NCBI GenBank assembly: GCA_024711025.1
Contig: JANJTP010000055.1
Location: forward strand, 1 to 43,597
Length of the DNA: 43,597 nucleotides
Source: Solirubrobacteraceae bacterium
Lineage (GTDB): Bacteria > Actinomycetota > Thermoleophilia > Solirubrobacterales > Solirubrobacteraceae
Direction: 5' to 3'
The notes below the pieces were generated by a model, which saw nothing but the letters and a program-made list of their open reading frames with translations, searched no databases and was not told the DNA's origin. Shown here piece after piece: positions 19,859 to 27,701 of this stretch (position 1 is the first letter of the stretch; each line of letters begins with the position of its first letter). A program made the position numbers and the translations under genes.

Positions 19859-21610
19859 TCACGCAGCCACCTGCGACATTCCTGAGAGCAGGGCATCCGA
19901 ATCGGCTGGAGGCGCCTCGAACTCGCGCACCGCGTCGATCGCCGGGCCCATCGCGGCATTGTCCTCGCGACCGACCATCACCTCGACGAGCACCGGAATT
20001 CGGCGTTCCTCGCTCTGGGCGACCGCCCACTCGAAGGCCGCAGCCATGTCATCGGGCTGGGTCACGCGCACCCCGTCGGCGCCCATGCCCCGCATCACGG
20101 CAATGTGATCGATGCCGGGCTGCCCGTCGGGGCCGTCGTAGCTGAGATCGACCTGGTAGTTCATGTCGTAGGCGATCTCGGACTGGCGGATCAGCCCCAT
20201 ATAGCTGTTGTTCACCATGACCAGCACGTAGGGAACGCGGTGCTGGACGGCGACAGCGATCTCCTCCATGAGGAACTGGAACGAGTAGTCGCCAACGAGG
20301 GCGGCGACGAGCTGGTCGGGCCGCGCCAGCTTCGCGCCGATGCAGGCCGGGACCTCCCAGCCGAGCGGGCCCGCCTGGCCGCAGCACAGGTAGTGGCGCG
20401 GCCGATCGACGCGCTGGAACTGCCCGCTCCAGATCTGGTAGAGGCCGATCGCGGTCACCCAGATCGTGTCGGGGCCGAAGAAGCGGTTGACCTCCTCGTA
20501 GACCCGCGGCGGCTTGATCGGCACGTCGTCGAAGTCGGTGCGGCGGGTGAGCGAGGTACGCAGCTCGTCGACCCGCGCGATCCACGCTTCGCGCGACGCC
20601 GGGACTCGCTCGCGGGCCTGCCGGCGCAGCTCGGCGATCGCGCGGCCGGCATCACTGACGATGCCGATCTCGGGCGGGAAGACACGGCCGATCTGCTGGG
20701 CGGATATATCGATTTGGATGAAGCGCCGCTCGCCGCGATAGACGTCGAGGCTGCCAGTGTGGCGCTCGGCGAAGCGCGCCCCGATGGCCAGTACGACATC
20801 GCTCTCGAGGAAGATCTCGTTCGCGAAGCGCTGGCTGGTCTGGATGCCCACCGTGCCCGCGAACAGGCGGTGGTCCTCGGGGATCACGCCCTTGCCCATC
20901 AACGTCGGCGAGACGGGGATGTCGAGCTCCTCGGCGAGCGCGACGAGCTCCGCCGACGCATCGGCGATGATGACGCCTCCGCCGGTCAGGATCAGCGGCC
21001 GCTCGGCCGTCTCCAGGAGTTCCAGCGCCGAGGCGATGGCCGCCGGCACCGGCTCGGGGACGTGATAGGCGAGGCGCCCGTCGATGGCGGGGTCGTACTC
21101 GATCTCCTCGCCCTTCTGGACGTCGAGCGGCAGGTCGATCAGGACCGGCCCGGGGCGACCCTCGCGCGCGATCCTGAAGGCCTCGCGAAAGACCCACGGA
21201 AGCTGCGCGGGCTCCTTGACCTGGAAGGCCCACTTGCAGACCGGGCGCGCGATCTCGACGATGTCGACGGCCTGGAAGGCCTCCTTGTGGAGGAGGTGGG
21301 TGGGTGCCTGGCCGGTGATGCAGATAATCGGGATCGAGTCCGCCAGCGCCGTGTAGAGGCCGGTGATCATGTTCGTTCCGGCCGGGCCCGAGGTGCCGAT
21401 GCAGATGCCGGGCTCTCCGGTGACCCGCGCCCAGGCGTCAGCGGCGTGTGTGCCGCCCTCCTCATGGCGCATGCTGAGGTGACGGATGCTCGAATCGCGC
21501 AGCGCGTCGTAGAACGGCAGGATCGCCGCGCCCGGGATGCCGAACGCAACCCGGACCCCTTCGTCCTCCAGCACGTGGACGACGGCTTCCATTGGCTTCA
21601 TGCGAGGCAC
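19859..21610 (-). CDS. gcl: Glyoxylate carboligase (tartronate-semialdehyde synthase)
   Basis: 583 residues, ThDP-dependent enzyme joining two glyoxylates into tartronate semialdehyde with loss of CO2. Similarity to E. coli Gcl runs throughout: CIGTSGPAGTNMITGLYTAL, DSIPIICITGQAP, LHKEAFQAVDIVEIARPVCK, TLMGKGVIPEDHRLFAGTVG, RFAERHTGSLDVY, CCGQAGPLGWEVP, GDYSFQFLMEE and the ThDP end NNSYMGLIRQ. At the position of Val51 in the E. coli enzyme this protein has Glu50 (RHEEGGTH versus RHVEGASH), the glutamate used by nearly all other ThDP enzymes. A GTG start at 21610 is chosen: GGAG lies six bases before it, and MPRMKPMEAVVHVLE then aligns end to end with E. coli; the ATG at 21601 is too far from that site. 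Last gene of the hyi-glxR-gcl operon. Confidence 0.88.
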   Translation of the reverse strand: MPRMKPMEAVVHVLEDEGVRVAFGIPGAAILPFYDALRDSSIRHLSMRHEEGGTHAADAWARVTGEPGICIGTSGPAGTNMITGLYTALADSIPIICITGQAPTHLLHKEAFQAVDIVEIARPVCKWAFQVKEPAQLPWVFREAFRIAREGRPGPVLIDLPLDVQKGEEIEYDPAIDGRLAYHVPEPVPAAIASALELLETAERPLILTGGGVIIADASAELVALAEELDIPVSPTLMGKGVIPEDHRLFAGTVGIQTSQRFANEIFLESDVVLAIGARFAERHTGSLDVYRGERRFIQIDISAQQIGRVFPPEIGIVSDAGRAIAELRRQARERVPASREAWIARVDELRTSLTRRTDFDDVPIKPPRVYEEVNRFFGPDTIWVTAIGLYQIWSGQFQRVDRPRHYLCCGQAGPLGWEVPACIGAKLARPDQLVAALVGDYSFQFLMEEIAVAVQHRVPYVLVMVNNSYMGLIRQSEIAYDMNYQVDLSYDGPDGQPGIDHIAVMRGMGADGVRVTQPDDMAAAFEWAVAQSEERRIPVLVEVMVGREDNAAMGPAIDAVREFEAPPADSDALLSGMSQVAA

Positions 21611-21665
21611 TTCAGACTCCTTGCGTAAGGGCTCGGGATCAGCCGGCCGCTCTGCGCCGGCGCGG

Positions 21666-22586
21666 TCATGCGCGGCCTTCCGAGATCGCCGTAGCGCCCG
21701 CGCCGATACGGTGCTGCGCAAGCTCCTCGACAAGCTGGAGCAGGCCGGAGTGGTCGTCGCCGCCGTGGCCCCGCGTACGTAGGGCCCCGAGCATCTGCTG
21801 CACGAGGCCGGTCGCCAGCAGGGTGACGCCGTAGGCATCGCCGGACTCCAGCGCGATGTTCAGGTCCTTGTGGTGCAGGTCGATGCGGAACCCGGGCTGG
21901 AAGTCGTGCTCGAGGAAGTTGCGCCGTCGCATCTCCATGACCCGGTTCGCCGCGAGCCCACCGCCCAGGACGTCGAGGATCCGCTCCGGCTCCACCCCGG
22001 CCTTGGAGCCGAGCACGAGCGCTTCGCTGACCGCCGCGATCGTCACCGCGACGACGATCTGGTTGCAGGCCTTGACCACCTGGCCGGCACCGGGGCCGCC
22101 AACGTGGACGATCGTCTTGCCGAGCACGTCCAGCAGCGGCCGCGCGCGCTCGACATCGGCCGCCTCACCACCGACCATGATCGACAGCGTGCCCTGCTGG
22201 GCGCCGACGTCGCCGCCGCTGACAGGTGCGTCGAGAGCGCCGACGCCGCGCTGCGACGCCGCCGTGGCGACCTCGATCGAGACGGTAGGGTGGATCGTGC
22301 TCATGTCGATGAGCAGACCGTCCTGCGCGAGGCCGTCCAGGACGCCGCCGGGCTCCAGCACGACGGCGCGCACGGCGGAGGAGTCGGGGAGCATCGTGAT
22401 CACCACGTCGCTGCGCTCCGCGACCTGGCGCGGCGTGTCAGCGGCGGCGGCGCCGGCGCCGACGAGCTCGTCGACTGGCGGGCGGCTGCGGCTGTGCACG
22501 ACGACGTCATGACCGGCGGCCAGCAGGTTGCGGGCCATCGGCGCCCCCATGACGCCCAGCCCGATGAAGCCGATCGGTGTCTTCAC
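21666..22586 (-). CDS. glxR: Tartronate semialdehyde reductase (2-hydroxy-3-oxopropionate reductase)
   Basis: 306 residues, beta-hydroxyacid dehydrogenase family, reducing tartronate semialdehyde to D-glycerate with NAD(P)H. The N-terminal Rossmann motif GFIGLGVMGAPMARNL, the substrate motif DAPVSGGDVGAQQGTLS at about 119-135, and the catalytic lysine Lys172 (GAGQVVKACNQIV) are all visible. GTG start preceded by GGAGG. It lies nine bases after hyi and 55 before gcl, whose product it uses. Confidence 0.9.
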   Translation of the reverse strand: MKTPIGFIGLGVMGAPMARNLLAAGHDVVVHSRSRPPVDELVGAGAAAADTPRQVAERSDVVITMLPDSSAVRAVVLEPGGVLDGLAQDGLLIDMSTIHPTVSIEVATAASQRGVGALDAPVSGGDVGAQQGTLSIMVGGEAADVERARPLLDVLGKTIVHVGGPGAGQVVKACNQIVVAVTIAAVSEALVLGSKAGVEPERILDVLGGGLAANRVMEMRRRNFLEHDFQPGFRIDLHHKDLNIALESGDAYGVTLLATGLVQQMLGALRTRGHGGDDHSGLLQLVEELAQHRIGAGATAISEGRA

Positions 22587-22595
22587 TGATCCTCC

Positions 22596-23405
22596 TCAGC
22601 CCTGTGAGACGGTGGGACGACGTGCGGCGCGCGCCTCGCGCGGGATCCAGGCGATGCTCGCCTCGGTGTCGCCGCCCGGCGGCTTGTACTCGAGGCCGAC
22701 GTAGCCGGCGTAGCCGAGCGCCTCGATCTGCGCCAGCAGGTAGTCGAAGTTGATCTCACCGGTGCCCGGCTGCCCGCGACCCGGCGAGTCGGCGATCTGG
22801 ATGTGGGCGATCTCACCGATATGGCGTTCGATCGTCGCGGTCAGATCGCCCTCCATGCGCTGCATGTGGTAGGCGTCGTACTGCAGTCTCACGTTCGCCC
22901 GCTCGACGCCCGCCACGAACTCGGAGGCGGCGCGCGTCGTCGGAATCAGGTACGGCCCGTTCTCGATCGTGTTGACGGCCTCGATCAGAACCTCGACGCC
23001 GATGTCGGCGGCACGATCGGCCGCGAAGCGCACGTTCTCGCGGGCGATCGAGAGCTGCTCGTCGAACGCCATCGAGTCGATGCGATGGCCCGCCAGGGCA
23101 TTGAGCTTCGTCGCTCCGATCGTCGCGGCCAGATCGAGCGCGATCGGTACGTTCGCGCGGAAGGCCTCCTGCCGAGCCGGATCGCTGATCAGGCCGCGGT
23201 CGCCGCCCGGCATGTCGCCCGCATCGAAGTTCAGCAGCGCGACGTCGACGTCGGCGGCACGAACCGCGGCTGCGACGTCATCGACGTCGTGCCCACTCGG
23301 CCACCAGAGCTCGACGGTGTCGAACCCGGCGTTGCGAGCCAGGCCGAAGCGCTCGAGCAGAGGAGCCTCGGCGAACAGGATCGAGATGTTCGCGCAGAAT
23401 CGCAT
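22596..23405 (-). CDS. hyi: Hydroxypyruvate isomerase
   Basis: 269 residues, TIM-barrel of the AP-endonuclease-2/xylose-isomerase-like family. It begins MRFCANISILF as in Hyi proteins, has NFDAGDMPGGDRGL, a first metal/catalytic Glu142 in LIEAVNT, HMQRMEGDL, HIQIADSPGRGQPGTGEINF and the second Glu in GLEYKPPGGDT. It interconverts hydroxypyruvate and tartronate semialdehyde in the glyoxylate-glycerate route. The ATG at 23405 has no ribosome site but lies exactly seven bases below a -10 hexamer, so the mRNA is probably leaderless. First gene of the three-gene operon. Confidence 0.9.
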   Translation of the reverse strand: MRFCANISILFAEAPLLERFGLARNAGFDTVELWWPSGHDVDDVAAAVRAADVDVALLNFDAGDMPGGDRGLISDPARQEAFRANVPIALDLAATIGATKLNALAGHRIDSMAFDEQLSIARENVRFAADRAADIGVEVLIEAVNTIENGPYLIPTTRAASEFVAGVERANVRLQYDAYHMQRMEGDLTATIERHIGEIAHIQIADSPGRGQPGTGEINFDYLLAQIEALGYAGYVGLEYKPPGGDTEASIAWIPREARAARRPTVSQG

Positions 23406-23411
23406 GTGCGG

Positions 23412-23440
23412 AGGCTAGGGCCAATGATTCCGTCTGTCAA
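23412..23440 (-). promoter_or_regulatory. Strong promoter of hyi-glxR-gcl, leaderless
   Basis: On the minus strand TTGACA (23440-23435), a 17-base spacer and TAGCCT (23417-23412) form a near-consensus housekeeping promoter. The -10 ends exactly seven bases before the A of the hyi ATG, so transcription should start on the start codon. No other ribosome site competes. Confidence 0.75.
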
Positions 23441-23446
23441 ACCGCA

Positions 23447-23465
23447 TATTCCGCTCCGTGGAATA
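23447..23465. promoter_or_regulatory. Perfect operator-like palindrome upstream of hyi
   Basis: TATTCC (23447-23452) and GGAATA (23460-23465) are perfect six-base arms around seven bases, six bases upstream of the -35, centred near -51. The size fits a dimeric regulator, for example the IclR protein encoded at 12919. I see no second perfect copy in the window. Confidence 0.6.
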
Positions 23466-23610
23466 GGCTCTCGGAGTGTCGGCGGCCGGCTCCTCGGCGA
23501 CCCACATGCCCAGGTGGTCACCGGTGCCGGTCGGGATCACCGCAGGATCCGGGTGAGACGTGCGGATCACCGCGCGCCCCACACCGTCCGGTCCTGCGGC
23601 GCGGTGCTGG

Positions 23611-24999
23611 TCACTCTGCGCCCGTCGATCCTCCGGGCGCAGGGCCCGCCCGGCGTGGCACGACGAGCCGTCCTGCGGCCGAGCCGACCACGCGGCCATC
23701 TGCGAAGACCGTTCGGCCGCGTACCAGCGTGCGGGCTATGCGGCCCTTCCTGGCGCTGCCGACGAAGCAGCTCGTGGGGTGGCGGTAGAGGAGCTCGTCG
23801 GCGCCCACGATTCCCTCACTCGTCAGGTCGACGAGTACGAGGTCGGCGTGATTACCTGCTGCCACCGCGCCCTTTCCCGGCAGGCCGAAGCGCTCGGCGA
23901 TGTTGCCGGCGGTGACCGCGGCAATCGTCTCCAGCGCAAGCCCGCGCTTCGCGTGCCCGTGGGCGAGCAGCAGTCCGAGCGTCGATTGACATCCCGAGAC
24001 GCCGCCCCACATCGCGAAGTAGTCCTCGCCGACCTTCATCTCGGGAGGCCCCGGCGAATGATCGGAGACGACCATCGCGACGGATCCATCGGCGATGCCC
24101 TCCCAGAGCGCGTCGCGGTCGGCAGCCGTCCGCGGCGGAGGCGCGGACTTCACGAGGATTCCGAGACGGTCCATGTCCTCCTCGGTGAAGAGGAGGTAGT
24201 GCGGGCACGTCTCGCAGCTGGCGTCCACGCCGCGCCGTCGTGCATCGCTCACCAATCGCACGCCTGCCGCGGTGCTGATGTGCACGATATGAAGGGCGCA
24301 GCCGGTCTCCTCTGCGAAGAGGAGCGCACGGGCGATCGCCTCGACCTCGGCGATCGCGGGTCGGGATGCCGCGAAGTCGCGAACGCCTCGGCGCCCTTTG
24401 GCACGCGCTCGGGCGCCGAGGCCCTGCACGATCTCGGCGTTCTCGGCGTGCAGGAGGACCGGCAGCCCGAGCTCCGCGCAGCGGCCCATGCCCTCGAGCA
24501 GCGTGAGGTCGTCCGCCCGCGCGAAGTCATCGATCCCGCTGTCGCAGGAGAAGGCCTTGAAGCCCACTGCCCCCCGCTGCGCGAGGGTTGGCAGACTGCT
24601 CAGCGCGCCGGGAACGAGCCCGGCCCAGAAGCCGAAGTCGACGAGGGCCGATCGCGCGGCGGCAGCATGCTTGGCGTCGAACGCCGCCACGTCGGTGAGC
24701 GGCGGCGTGCTGTTGAGCGGCATGTCGATGAAGGTGGTCACGCCGCCCGCCGCACATGCCGCCGTGCCGCTGCTGATGCCCTCCCATTCGGTGCGCCCCG
24801 GCTCATCGAAGTGAACGTGGCTGTCGATCAGCCCGGGGAACACATGGAGGCCTGTCGCGTCGATCTCCGTCACGGCCCGCGCTGAGGCTGACGGGGTCAC
24901 CTCGACCACGATTCCCTCGCGAACGACCACGTCGGCGCAGCCAACGCCGTCCGGCGTGACGACGAAGCCGCCGCGGACGACGAGGTCGGCATCGCTCAT
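23611..24999 (-). CDS. allB: Allantoinase (first copy)
   Basis: 462 residues, cyclic amidohydrolase that opens allantoin to allantoate. Motifs in order: GLIDSHVHFDEPGRTEWEG (metal His61/His63), Lys148 for carbamylation (AVGFKAFSCDSG), LLHAENAEI, LHIVHISTAAG and VVSDHSPGPPEMK with the catalytic Asp. HVHFDEPG and DHSP are the patterns of bacterial AllB. Its ATG overlaps the stop of the allantoate hydrolase gene by four bases, so substrate-product coupling is built into the operon. Last gene of the transporter operon starting at 31636. Confidence 0.88.
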   Translation of the reverse strand: MSDADLVVRGGFVVTPDGVGCADVVVREGIVVEVTPSASARAVTEIDATGLHVFPGLIDSHVHFDEPGRTEWEGISSGTAACAAGGVTTFIDMPLNSTPPLTDVAAFDAKHAAAARSALVDFGFWAGLVPGALSSLPTLAQRGAVGFKAFSCDSGIDDFARADDLTLLEGMGRCAELGLPVLLHAENAEIVQGLGARARAKGRRGVRDFAASRPAIAEVEAIARALLFAEETGCALHIVHISTAAGVRLVSDARRRGVDASCETCPHYLLFTEEDMDRLGILVKSAPPPRTAADRDALWEGIADGSVAMVVSDHSPGPPEMKVGEDYFAMWGGVSGCQSTLGLLLAHGHAKRGLALETIAAVTAGNIAERFGLPGKGAVAAGNHADLVLVDLTSEGIVGADELLYRHPTSCFVGSARKGRIARTLVRGRTVFADGRVVGSAAGRLVVPRRAGPAPGGSTGAE

Positions 25000-26264
25000 C
25001 GCCGCGCCTCCAGTCCCGGCGACCGCAGGAGCTCGGCGATCGCCGCGATCGCGGCTACAACGTCCGCCTCCTCGACCGACTCGTCGGGGTGGTGGCTGAC
25101 GCCGCCCCGGCAGCGTACGAACAGCATGGCGACGTCGGTGAGCTCGTGCAGCGGCACGGCGTCATGCCCGGCGCCGCTCGGCATCGAATGGACGGGATGG
25201 CCGACCGCGGCGACCGAGCGGCCGAGCGCGTCGACGAGATGCGCGGCCATCGGCACCGCCCGGTGCTCCTGCAGGGTCTCCCAGAGCACCGACAGGCCGC
25301 GTCGATCCCCGATCTGCTGCGCCCCGTCGCGAAGTCGCTGGCAAGCACGTGCCTTCTCAGCGTCGTCGCTGTGCCGTACGTCGTATGACGCACGTGCCAT
25401 GGCGGGAATCACGTTCCCGACGGACGGCTCGATCGCGAGCTGGCCGACCGTCGCGACCAGGCCGGGATGTCGCTTCGGCTCCGCCTCTACGCTCAGCACC
25501 CACTCCGCGGCGCCACAGAGGGCGTCGCGGCGCAGTTCGGCGGGCACCGTCCCCGCATGCCCGGCGACGCCCGTGAACGTGACGGAGCCACGGCTCTGCC
25601 CGGCGATCGCGGACACCACTCCGAGCGCAAGGCCCTGCTGCTCGAGCACGGGTCCTTGCTCGATGTGGACCTCGACATAGCCAAGCAGCTCCGCCCCGGA
25701 CCGGCGGGCGGAGCTCAAGGCGTCTGGATCGCCGCCCATCGCTCGAATGGCATCGCGAAGTGAGATGCCCGCCGCGTCGACGAAATCCAGCTCCGCCACC
25801 TCGATCGTGCCGGCGAGGGCCCGACTGGCGAGGTAGCTGCTGCGGTAGCGCAGCCCTTCCTCGTCGGCAAACGCCACGACCTCAATTCCGAACGGCGCCG
25901 AGTGCCCTTCCGCGAGAAGAAGCTCGACGGCGGCGATCGCGACAAGGACTCCAAGCGGGCCGTCGTAGCGGCCGGCGTCGCGCACCGAGTCGATGTGGGA
26001 CCCGAGCAGCAGCGTCCGCGCCCCGCTCGAGCAGGCCGGCACGGCGCCGCTGGCGTTGCCGATCGCATCCCGGCGGACCTCCAGGCCGGCTTCCCGCATC
26101 CAGCCCTCGACGAGGTCACGCGCCTCTCTGAGCGCCGGCGTTCCATACGATCGCGTGATCCGTCCCGGCTCCTCGCTGCACCGAGCCAGCCTGTCGGCAC
26201 GCTCCATGACCTTGCGCGCCGCAGCGCGAGCCGCGGACGAGGTGGTGGGCGGCGGCCCGGCCAT
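24996..26264 (-). CDS. allC: Allantoate amidohydrolase-like M20 enzyme
   Basis: 422 residues, the dinuclear M20/carbamoylase family that includes allantoate amidohydrolase, ureidoglycolate hydrolase and N-carbamoyl-L-amino acid hydrolase. Metal motifs: LLLGSHIDSVRDAGRYDGPLG (His90, Asp101), FADEEGLRYRSSYLASRAL, the EVHIEQGPVLEQQGLALGVV lid region, GVAGHAGTVP and SGAGHDAVPLHE. Allantoate is the likely substrate because allantoinase is the next gene; the same fold could also act on ureidoglycolate or ureidoglycine. GTGATG at 26267-26262 offers two starts; ATG at 26264 is preferred because GAGG lies seven bases before it. The stop of the previous gene overlaps here. Confidence 0.78.
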   Translation of the reverse strand: MAGPPPTTSSAARAAARKVMERADRLARCSEEPGRITRSYGTPALREARDLVEGWMREAGLEVRRDAIGNASGAVPACSSGARTLLLGSHIDSVRDAGRYDGPLGVLVAIAAVELLLAEGHSAPFGIEVVAFADEEGLRYRSSYLASRALAGTIEVAELDFVDAAGISLRDAIRAMGGDPDALSSARRSGAELLGYVEVHIEQGPVLEQQGLALGVVSAIAGQSRGSVTFTGVAGHAGTVPAELRRDALCGAAEWVLSVEAEPKRHPGLVATVGQLAIEPSVGNVIPAMARASYDVRHSDDAEKARACQRLRDGAQQIGDRRGLSVLWETLQEHRAVPMAAHLVDALGRSVAAVGHPVHSMPSGAGHDAVPLHELTDVAMLFVRCRGGVSHHPDESVEEADVVAAIAAIAELLRSPGLEARR

Positions 26265-26701
26265 CACGCGGCCTCGAACACGATCTCGTGCGCTCCTTTC
26301 CAGAGCGTGGCCTCGCCGATCCGGCGCAGGTTCTCGACGCCCTCGACGATCGTCAGGAAGTGATTGCCCGCGAGCGTCCCGACCTTGCTCGCGAAACGCG
26401 CCGCGCCATATGTAACGAGAATCTCGGTCTCGCTGATCTTCCCCGGATAGAGCAGCACATCGCCCGGAGCCGGGTAGCTGGTCGCATTCTCGTAGGGAAC
26501 GCCGAAATCGCGATCACCGAGCGGGATCCACGAAGCCTCACCGCACCAGCGGGCGTGAATGAGATTGCTCGAGAACGGGAGAAGCGACGAGAACACCTCA
26601 CACGTCCGCGGCGCAAGCCGCTCCTCCAGCCTCGCACCGAACTCGAAGCCTCCGGCGGTCAGGCGGACGGTCCGCAGAGGGACCTCGGTATCCAGTGTCA
26701 T
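26264..26701 (-). CDS. DUF3830 family cyclophilin-like protein
   Basis: 145 residues matching the uncharacterised DUF3830 group, small proteins of cyclophilin-like fold often found beside ureide or hydantoin genes. Visible blocks: FGARLEERLAPRTCEVFSSL, FSSNLIHARWCGEASWIPLG, YPAPGDVLLYPG, ILVTYGAARFASKVG and GNHFLTIVEG. No signal peptide or membrane segment. It ends in the same bases in which the allantoate hydrolase starts, showing translational coupling, and lies 46 bases after the second permease gene. Its role is unknown; in an operon that lacks a ureidoglycolate enzyme and an OHCU decarboxylase it is a candidate for an unassigned step. Confidence 0.7.
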   Translation of the reverse strand: MTLDTEVPLRTVRLTAGGFEFGARLEERLAPRTCEVFSSLLPFSSNLIHARWCGEASWIPLGDRDFGVPYENATSYPAPGDVLLYPGKISETEILVTYGAARFASKVGTLAGNHFLTIVEGVENLRRIGEATLWKGAHEIVFEAA

Positions 26702-26747
26702 GTGTCATCCCTGGGATCGGTTTCCACGGCTGTCCGTAACTCGGTGC

Positions 26748-27686
26748 TCATCGTGCCTCTCGATAGAACGGAAGTGTCAGACCTGCTGGTGCGGCTCCCG
26801 CCCTGCGAGCGCGTATCGAGGGCACGAACGCCGGCAGCACGATCAGGACGAGTGTCAGGACGTACGGCAGCATGGCCAGCACCGGTGCGGGAATCCCCCA
26901 GTTCTGGTCCTGAGCGAGGAAGCCGAGCGAGATCATCCCGCCGAAGAGGAGTGCACCTCCGACGACCCGCCATGGCCGCCAATAGGCGAAGATCACGAGG
27001 GCGATCGCCACCCAGCCTCGGCCGCCCGTGACGTTCTGAGTCCACGTCGGCGTCAGCGATAGCACCAGCCAACCGCCCGCCATGCCTGCGAGGGCGCCGC
27101 CGATCGTCGCATAGATGGTGCGCGTCGCCGTGACCCGCAGCCCCGCAGCATCGGCGGCGGCCGCGTTCTCGCCGATCGCTCTCACGTTCAACCCGTGACG
27201 CGTCCGGAACAACACATAGGACGCGGCGGCCGGTAGAACCAGGTAGGCGACGTACACGATCGGGTCGTGGCTGAACAGCGCGCGGCCGATGTACGGGATC
27301 TCATGGAGGAGCGGGATCGGCCACGAGCTGAACGTCGTCGACATGGGCGTGCCCGCGAAATCCGTGCCTATTCGGTTGGCGAGACCGACGCCCAGCAGGA
27401 CCAGCGCCAGACCGGTGAGGACCTGGTTGGCCCGGATGACCGCCGTGACCACTCCGAACACGAGGCCGCACAGCGCCCCGGCGGCGATGCCGACCAGCAG
27501 GCAGAGGAGCGGGCTCGTCAACTGGCCCGCCGCGACGACGGCCGCGACGGCCCCGAGTGCCATCATCCCCTCCATACCCAGGTTGAGCATGCCGGAACGC
27601 TCGGCGAGCAGCGACCCCATTGCGGCGATCAGGATGACCGCGCCGGCGTCGATCGACGTATGTAGTGCGTTGAAGAGCGAGCCCAT
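26748..27686 (-). CDS. ABC transporter permease, BMP/nucleoside type (second permease)
   Basis: 312 residues, about eight to nine membrane helices, BPD_transp_2 family (RbsC/YufQ-like). It starts MGSLFNALHTSIDAGAVILI and has LLAERSGMLNLGMEGMMALG, the conserved segment of nucleoside permeases, and RTRHGLNVRAIGENAAAADA in the coupling region that meets the ATPase. It should form a heterodimer with the permease encoded 15 bases upstream. Part of the transporter beginning with the BMP lipoprotein at 31636. Confidence 0.88.
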   Translation of the reverse strand: MGSLFNALHTSIDAGAVILIAAMGSLLAERSGMLNLGMEGMMALGAVAAVVAAGQLTSPLLCLLVGIAAGALCGLVFGVVTAVIRANQVLTGLALVLLGVGLANRIGTDFAGTPMSTTFSSWPIPLLHEIPYIGRALFSHDPIVYVAYLVLPAAASYVLFRTRHGLNVRAIGENAAAADAAGLRVTATRTIYATIGGALAGMAGGWLVLSLTPTWTQNVTGGRGWVAIALVIFAYWRPWRVVGGALLFGGMISLGFLAQDQNWGIPAPVLAMLPYVLTLVLIVLPAFVPSIRARRAGAAPAGLTLPFYREAR

Positions 27687-27701
27687 GGGATTCCCAGTGA
27701 G

